A stretch of 13,150 bases of DNA from positions 1 to 13,150 of the forward strand of contig UZAE01014619.1 of the NCBI GenBank assembly GCA_900617975.1. The letters are read 5' to 3'. Positions 8,461-13,150 of the stretch are shown here, piece by piece. The notes beneath the pieces were generated by a model that searched no databases, was not told where the DNA came from, and worked only from the letters and a program-made list of their open reading frames with translations. Within the stretch, counting starts at the first letter, position 1. Every line of letters starts with the position of its first letter. Source of the stretch: Rodentolepis nana. Taxonomy: Eukaryota; Platyhelminthes; Cestoda; Cyclophyllidea; Hymenolepididae. The position numbers and the translations under genes were made by a program.

Positions 8461-8870
8461 TATTTATTTATTTATTTCGAATGGCAGGCGTTTTGATAGT
8501 TATCATTAGCCCCCCCCCCCCCTAGTTGACTTTAGGAAGAAACATCAAATCAACTGAAAGTCGGGGGGGTAGGGTTCAGAAGAGTGATTCACAGAAGTAA
8601 GGAGACAGGCAGATACGAATGCAGAGAAAAGGTAAGATGAGTACTGTGAAAATAGTCGAATATGACATGCAGTGGGGTCATGGTAGATTGAAGTGAGAAG
8701 TCAACTGCCAGTATATGGACTTTTTTTGTGAAGTGAGAAGTCAACTGCCAGTTAATAGACCTTTTTGCGTTGAAGTGAGAAGTCAACTGCCAGTATATGG
8801 ACTTTTTTTGTCGTATGAGTATACGTTGCCCAGGATGCACCACGTGGAGGTAAGACTATCGCACACCCCG
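8461..8870 (-). mobile_element. Retroposon copy E (SINE-like) enlarged by an internal tandem repeat
   Basis: This is a minus-strand copy. The (AAAT)n tail is at the left (8461-8477), and the head GGGGTGTGCGATAGT ends at the right near 8870. It is about 80 bp longer than its relatives because a 40-42 bp internal segment is present almost three times (8690-8811). It also has a C-run of 13 at 8510-8522, in a place where the other copies have only three to four. E-box CCACGTGG is at 8840-8847. On the plus strand AAAGGTAAGATG (near 8630) and GGAGGTAAGA (about 8845-8854) are donor-like. The flanks GTACAATTCATA (left) and GACATAATTGATA (right) may be a diverged TSD. The frames at 8589-8843 and 8752-8955 are read through the repeat and are not genes. 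Confidence 0.88.
8690..8811. repeat. Tandem repeat, about 2.9 units of 40-42 bp, inside copy E
   Basis: GAAGTGAGAAGTCAACTGCC begins at 8690, 8730 and 8772, each time followed by AGTATATGGAC or AGTTAATAGAC and a T-run. Units 1 and 3 are closer to each other than to unit 2. The other retroposon copies have a single unit. Confidence 0.9.
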
Positions 8871-8881
8871 ACATAATTGAT

Positions 8882-9964
8882 AAAGAATTTAAATTTCCTA
8901 TAGGAGTAAGTATCGCCATTATTTTTATTCGCCTGTAAAACGAAAAAAATTGCAATATTGTCAGATAATACTGAAGTTGATTGGAATCAAGAAATAGCTG
9001 TGACTAGCTTCAAGTCATAAAAAAGAGACTCATTTTTTCCGATTCCTCGACTCGGCTTGTTTGAATGAACATTTTAACAAAAGGAATCCCTCTTTCTTTG
9101 AAAATCCAACAATACATTCAATGTGATTAATATTTTATTGCACTCATAGATTATTTTATTTAATTTTAATAATATTTAAATTTTAATTTTAATTTTTAAT
9201 ATTGATCATAATTTTATTTCAAATTATCTGACGAAAAATATTCATTCTATTTTGGAACAAATTTCGGTACCTTTAAAAATGAAAAAAATATTGTATGAAG
9301 TTAAGGTATTGATAATATTAAAAATGAAAATTACGAAATTAACTTCTCCGTCGAACGCGCTGTTCTAAATTATGTTCACAATTAAACACGCAAAGTTATC
9401 TGCGTAATTTATAAATTTATTTAGTGAATTAGGATTACTGTTTTAATCCATCTAATGGTTTCTTTATTGACACCTAAAAATGTACTCCAAATTAGAACAA
9501 TAAATATGTCATTGAGGGTTTCCATATCTTTTAGGTGTGTTGAATCACCTCTAATTAGCCCTCAAGATTGAACGTGACAAACAGATGGAGTTAGAGAACT
9601 CAAGGGAAAAACTAATTAATTCTCATTTACGAATGAGTACATAGAAATATTAACTACTCATTGAAACTTTCTGTCCGTTTCAATTTAATTAAAATTAAAA
9701 TTTAATTTAATTTAAATTAGTGCATAGGAATTAAACTAAATAGCAATGTTGAATGGGTCACAATTTCGTTTTGTCAAGAGTAGATGAAATTAGTTTTCGG
9801 AAATTGTATATATAGATAATTTTCATTATTTATCTGACTTTGAAAGTTTTAAATTGAATCAAAGCGTAAAATGATGTACTCTAGACCTCCCAAAACCTTT
9901 TTCAATTGTCAAAACGTAACAGTTGGCAGATAGCAAGCAGATTGATGTAGAAAATTTGATGAAA
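8882..9964. other. Very AT-rich DNA with low-complexity tracts and a weak inverted repeat
   Basis: No gene is seen. Low-complexity A/T stretches lie at about 9150-9235 and 9680-9720. ACACCTAAAA (about 9470-9479) and TTTTAGGTGT (about 9529-9538) form an inverted pair with a loop of about 50 bases. TGAGGG and CCCTCA near 9513 and 9560 partly extend the symmetry. No transposon signature was found around it. Confidence 0.55.
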
Positions 9965-10516
9965 TATTAGGTTGGCAACTAAGTCATTGTCGATTTCAAA
10001 TAAGAAGGCAAATTCGGAATTTTTGTTTAAAAATATAACTTTATTCAATTAGATATTGGCCGTTCTTGTCGATCACCTTTTTCCATCGTTCTGGCAGAGT
10101 AAAAATTCCCCGTTCGTAAAATGTCTGGTCTTTGCTATTAAAAAACTGAATTAGGTGTGATCCGACATCATCCACGTTGTTAAAAATTTTACCATTTAAA
10201 GAGTTTTGCATGGAACGAAACAAATGGTAATCCGAAGGCGCAAGGTCAGGGCTATATGGTGGGTATGACAAAAAATCCCAACCCAGTTGCAATAATTTTT
10301 GGCGAGTAACCAAAGATGTGTGGGGGGGGGCCTTGCGTTACCATGATGGAAAACAACACCCTTCCGATTTGATAATGCCGGCCGCTTATCTTCAATTGCA
10401 TCCTTCAGTTTTTCGAGTTCTTCAACATACACATTTGAATTTATCGTTTGGTTCTGCGGTATGAGTTCAAAATACAAAATTCCTTTGTGATCCCACCAGA
10501 CTGCCAGCATAATCTT
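9965..10516 (-). mobile_element. 5'-truncated mariner transposon
   Basis: The 3' half of a mariner lies on the minus strand. The TIR at 9967-9992 begins TTAGGTTGGCAACTAAGTC, with the TA target dinucleotide at 9965-9966. About 50 bp inside is the end of the transposase frame. The other TIR and roughly the first 150 codons of transposase are absent. At about 10516 the mariner homology stops and 38 bp of the retroposon head (10517-10554) follow directly. Complete mariners are about 1.3 kb, so this piece of about 550 bp cannot move by itself. Its TIR closely matches the one at 1-36. Confidence 0.88.
10041..10516 (-). pseudogene. Mariner transposase, C-terminal half, inactivated
   Basis: Mariner transposases cut and paste DNA at TA sites using a DD34D triad of acidic residues. 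The first Asp is present in the WWD motif (codon 10490-10492). The second, normally in QDNARP, is replaced by Gly (HHGNARP, codon 10340-10342). The third is present in SPDLAPSD (codon 10230-10232), with the family spacing of 34 residues. Right after NARP a run of nine C on the coding strand (10322-10330 as G on plus) shifts the frame. A run of four would keep the frame, so five bases appear to have been gained. The frame then continues from about 10313 through PPYSPDLAPSDYHLFRS and YERGI to LPERW, ending with TAA at 10041-10043. That stop overlaps an AATAAA signal (10040-10045). The N-terminal helix-turn-helix half is missing. It is dead by three independent lesions. It resembles cecropia/mauritiana-type mariners, but the subfamily is not certain. 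Confidence 0.92.
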
Positions 10517-10554
10517 TTGCCCAGGGTGCACCACGTGGAAGTAAGTCTTTCGCA
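10517..10554 (-). mobile_element. Retroposon head fragment (copy G) fused to the mariner
   Basis: TTGCCCAGGGTGCACCACGTGGA, then GTAAGTCT, then TCGCA match the 5' head of the dispersed retroposon in about 36 of 38 positions, E-box included (10531-10538). It stops at GGGCAA, where mariner sequence takes over, and at its outer end at CGCA, short of the CACACCC of complete copies. No body or tail of the retroposon is present. Because the join is open in frame, a reading frame starts in the head and runs into transposase (10196-10555), which makes the mariner appear to have a novel N-terminus. Confidence 0.85.
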
Positions 10555-10555
10555 A

Positions 10556-11066
10556 TTGGAGATTTAATCAAATTGCCAAAGAAAGAATCCAAATTCTGAA
10601 TTATTTGAATAAATCTCATCCATTTAGCAAGGAGGAGGTCTATTAGGGTTAGGATGTCATCAAATATTAAAGAAAAACGAAAAATTAAAAAGTAAATACT
10701 TCTAGATTCAAATGAAGTCCGATTTAATTATAACCTTCGCCATCCTGTTCGCCTTCAGTGGTTCACTTCTTGTAACACTCACTTTTCTTATATTTTTTCA
10801 ATGCCATACTTTGAGGGTTGTTGTTGTCGGTCAATTCGACTTTCCCCTCGCTTCTTCAATGCATTTGACACTGCGACTTTTACCCACCTTCCTCAGCTGA
10901 ATTCAATTAGGATTCGTTAAAAGCCCATTTTGGTCTCATCAGCAATCATGCGCATAAATAGCCGGGTGTAATTCTTCACCTGATCGAAACATGATCCTCT
11001 TTTTTCTTCTAACGCATCTCCCCTGCTCCCACTCCTCTCCAACTAAGGCCAATTAACCACTTCAAC
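10556..11066. other. Unique DNA, no supported gene
   Basis: The frame 10712-10900 (+, 62 codons) begins with a hydrophobic stretch (LIITFAILFAFSGSLLVTLTF) resembling a signal or membrane segment. It is isolated, short, lacks any family motif, and ends in a low-complexity region. I do not accept it as a gene. Confidence 0.5.
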
Positions 11067-11096
11067 CGACCCCCCCCCCCTCCCCTCCCCTCCCAT
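11067..11096. repeat. Polypyrimidine C/T tract
   Basis: A run of 11 C (11070-11080) continues as TCCCC repeats to about 11094. Such a strand-asymmetric tract could adopt triplex or i-motif forms. It is otherwise simple sequence. Confidence 0.75.
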
Positions 11097-11420
11097 TCAT
11101 CCAGTCCAACTTGATCTACAAGTGCTTCCACTTTCTTTTCGGTGGCTCCACACTTCTACCTAATTATCCCCCTATGAAAAGCATCACTTGTGCATTTGAC
11201 ATCAACATCTTCATAAATTGAAAAAAAAATTGATTATGCCTACCAAAATCGTCTCCAAGAAAATATTTATAAATCACTGTCCACCAATCTGCCTAAATTA
11301 TCCTCCAATGTGTCCTTAAGTAATTAATGAAAACAAAAAACAACTTTTAAAATTCAACTTAGAATTTAAGTTAGCAATTCAAAACTCATCGTAAAATAAC
11401 AATGACGATTTCTGAGTATT
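11097..11420. other. AT-rich DNA, nothing identified
   Basis: No gene or repeat copy is seen before the microsatellite tail of retroposon copy F. Confidence 0.6.
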
Positions 11421-11444
11421 AATAATAATAATATTATTATTATT
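11421..11444. repeat. Perfect 24-bp microsatellite palindrome
   Basis: Four AAT units are followed by four ATT units, exactly self-complementary, at the tail end of retroposon copy F. Confidence 0.9.
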
Positions 11445-11755
11445 GTTATATCAAATGGCTGGCATTTTGATGGTTATCATTAGCCCTTTAGTTGACTTCA
11501 GGCTTCACAGAGGGAAGGAACATCAAAGTGGAAAAAAAGTCGAGAGGTGGGGGGGGGGGGAACAGAAGAGTGCTTCAAAGACGAAGGTAGAGAATAAGGT
11601 AAGATGCATACTGTGAAAGGGGTCGAATATGACAAGCAGTCAGGCCATGGCAGTTTGAAGTGAGAAGTCAACTGCCGGTTCATAGACTTGTTGTTTGCCG
11701 TATGAGAATACGTTGCCCAGGGTGCACCACGTGGAGGTAAGTCTATCGCACACCC
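11421..11755 (-). mobile_element. Retroposon copy F (SINE-like) with palindromic AAT/ATT tail
   Basis: This is a minus-strand copy. The head AGGGTGTGCGATAGACTTACC is at the right end (about 11755), with E-box CCACGTGG at 11727-11734. The body has a 12-base G-run (11549-11560), and the 3' end GCCATTTGA is at about 11451-11460. The tail region 11421-11444 is (AAT)4(ATT)4, a perfect 24-bp palindrome. The plus strand carries AAGGTAAGATG near 11598 and GGAGGTAAGTC near 11733, both donor-like. Flanks GATTTCTGAGTATT and GATTGTTGATGTTT are only weakly alike, so the TSD is unproven. The frame 11498-11683 lies inside the element. Confidence 0.87.
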
Positions 11756-11756
11756 T

Positions 11757-13150
11757 AGATTGTTGATGTTTAATCATGTCCAATTTCAATTGGATTTCAT
11801 TTAATCTTGGTCTTCAGAACTGAACTGACAGTCACCAATTTTGTAAACATAATGAAATATATATTTAAAGTCTGACTTTATGATCAATTTGTCAATCCAT
11901 TACCAAATTTGCTCAAATGGTGGCCGATTTAATGAGTGTTAGAGGTCTGTCAACCAATCGCATCAACTATTTCTCAATTCGCAATATTCTCTCTAGCAAT
12001 ATAAACCAAATTAAGAAACTCCAGCGTTTGACTTCTCTAGACAATCTGCAAAAATTAACACAATATTCAGTTAGTTTTGCAGTCTTAAAGCCTCGATCAC
12101 GTATACGTATAACTCATTATTTTTATCGAAGTCTTCAAAATGCAATAATAGTTTGATCGATAAACAGCAGATAATTCCGTTAAGGGGATAACTATTTCTA
12201 GAAGCCAAAAACGTTGGTGTTAAATGTCAAATAAATTTAAATGTTGATAATGAAGGGCATCATGGGAACAGGAATTGATCAAATAAATAAGAATTCAAAT
12301 TCATATTGGCATCCCAAAATTTCTCTTCTCAATATTGCGTTGTACAACTTTCCAAATTGATCCAGGAAAAATGAGGAGGCTGAGATGATTTGTTTAAAAA
12401 CATAGTGAAACAATGAATCAGAATAGTTTTAAAAATGGTAACAATCTAAAATTTTTACACTTATAGCGTTGTAATTATGCCTTCTATGAAGATACGCTCT
12501 TAGAATTTCCTAAGTGTGACTTAAAAACCATGGAGGTTTAACCAAAGCGAGCAAAGACCGGTGTAAATCAGAATTTAAGCTTTCATCATCATCATAATCA
12601 TCATTGACCTCCTTTTAAATGCAGATCTAGAAGTGAAATTTTCTAACAAAATCTCATTGATGCGAACAAATCACTAGTGAATGTGCACCATGAGTCTTTG
12701 AATTGCGAAAATATATTATGATTTAAAAAAAACAACTTTGTTTTACTTAAACTTTAATTTAAATGTGTTAATGATTTCCAACCCATTGTTTAGGATATCA
12801 AATGAGTTAGCAACTTCGGCTTATTATTTAAGAAGTCTTAAAATCTAGAGGTCATCACATTTTCATTTTTATAAGGCATCAAATTTGATATTATCATTAA
12901 ACTTGCCTATTTGTTTTGATTTCATATCTATTTAAGTTGTGGTTAAGACCACTTTATTATGACAAAACTAGAGGCCTCTAAACCCAACAGCGGTCAAAAC
13001 CTGTGTGAGATTATTAGACCTAGGCCAAAGATTTTTCGCTCAATCAATGACAGAAGTCATTACGTTGTTATCATGTCGGAAATTCCCCGTCACTAACCAA
13101 TCCGTCATAAGTCTGTTAACTCTAGAGCTTTGCCAAAGAAATTAGAGTGT
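11757..13150. other. AT-rich DNA, no supported gene or repeat
   Basis: The 79-codon frame at 11917-12156 (+) has no recognisable domain. A short CAT-rich stretch lies at about 12584-12604. None of the dispersed retroposon, mariner or LTR-like sequences seen elsewhere in the window recur here. Confidence 0.55.

Noticed and set aside
8690..8811. Spaced repeats considered as a CRISPR-like array
   Set aside because: The units are contiguous tandem copies of a retroposon segment with no unique spacers, in an animal-type genome.
9470..9538. Inverted arms ACACCTAAAA/TTTTAGGTGT as a MITE
   Set aside because: There is no target duplication at the ends and no second copy in the window. The AT-rich arms may be chance.
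10712..10900. 62-codon frame with a hydrophobic start resembling a signal peptide
   Set aside because: An isolated hydrophobic stretch is common in T-rich DNA. There is no cleavage-site context, homology or continuation.
11917..12156. 79-codon frame on the plus strand
   Set aside because: It has no domain or motif and its size is expected by chance.

Overview
The window looks like non-coding, repeat-rich nuclear DNA from an invertebrate animal. Three things point that way: a mariner-family DNA transposon remnant, a dense family of short retroposons with microsatellite tails and target-site duplications, and AT-rich sequence with no long reading frames or prokaryotic gene organisation. I cannot name the species. 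I found no convincing host exon, and the many short open frames are mostly accidental or lie inside repeats. The window is best read as intergenic or intronic DNA shaped by mobile elements. LAYOUT. Positions 1-36 are the terminal inverted repeat of a mariner whose body lies outside the window to the left. From 39 to about 2220 the DNA is mostly unique, with a hairpin (844-875), a more GC-rich patch holding an 11-bp tandem repeat, a 10-bp-arm inverted repeat and a TATA-like box (940-1240), and a C-run containing the only N. A degraded tRNA-Met-like remnant sits near 2224-2298. From 3045 to 11756 six complete copies of one unrecognised retroposon of about 320 bp are scattered on both strands: A 3056-3378 (-), B 4363-4686 (+), C 5303-5634 (+), D 6904-7225 (+), E 8461-8870 (-) and F 11421-11755 (-). 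Perfect target-site duplications flank A, C and D. A seventh, head-only piece (10517-10554) is fused to a dead, 5'-truncated mariner (9967-10516, - strand). Between copies D and E, 7976-8308 has the features of a solo LTR. A 20-bp-arm hairpin lies at 5835-5880. From 11757 to the end I see nothing beyond AT-rich unique sequence. HOW THE PARTS RELATE. The retroposon family has the marks of a SINE or other non-autonomous LINE-dependent element: fixed 5' head, no conserved protein, variable (AAAT)n, (AAT)n or (AAG)n tail, and TSDs of about 9-12 bp. Its head carries an E-box palindrome (CCACGTGG). Its antisense strand carries two strong splice-donor-like motifs, so each insertion could alter nearby transcription or splicing. 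A second theme is expansion of G/C homopolymers: ten runs of 9 or more G or C in 13 kb of AT-rich DNA, in several unrelated contexts, including the frameshift that breaks the mariner transposase.
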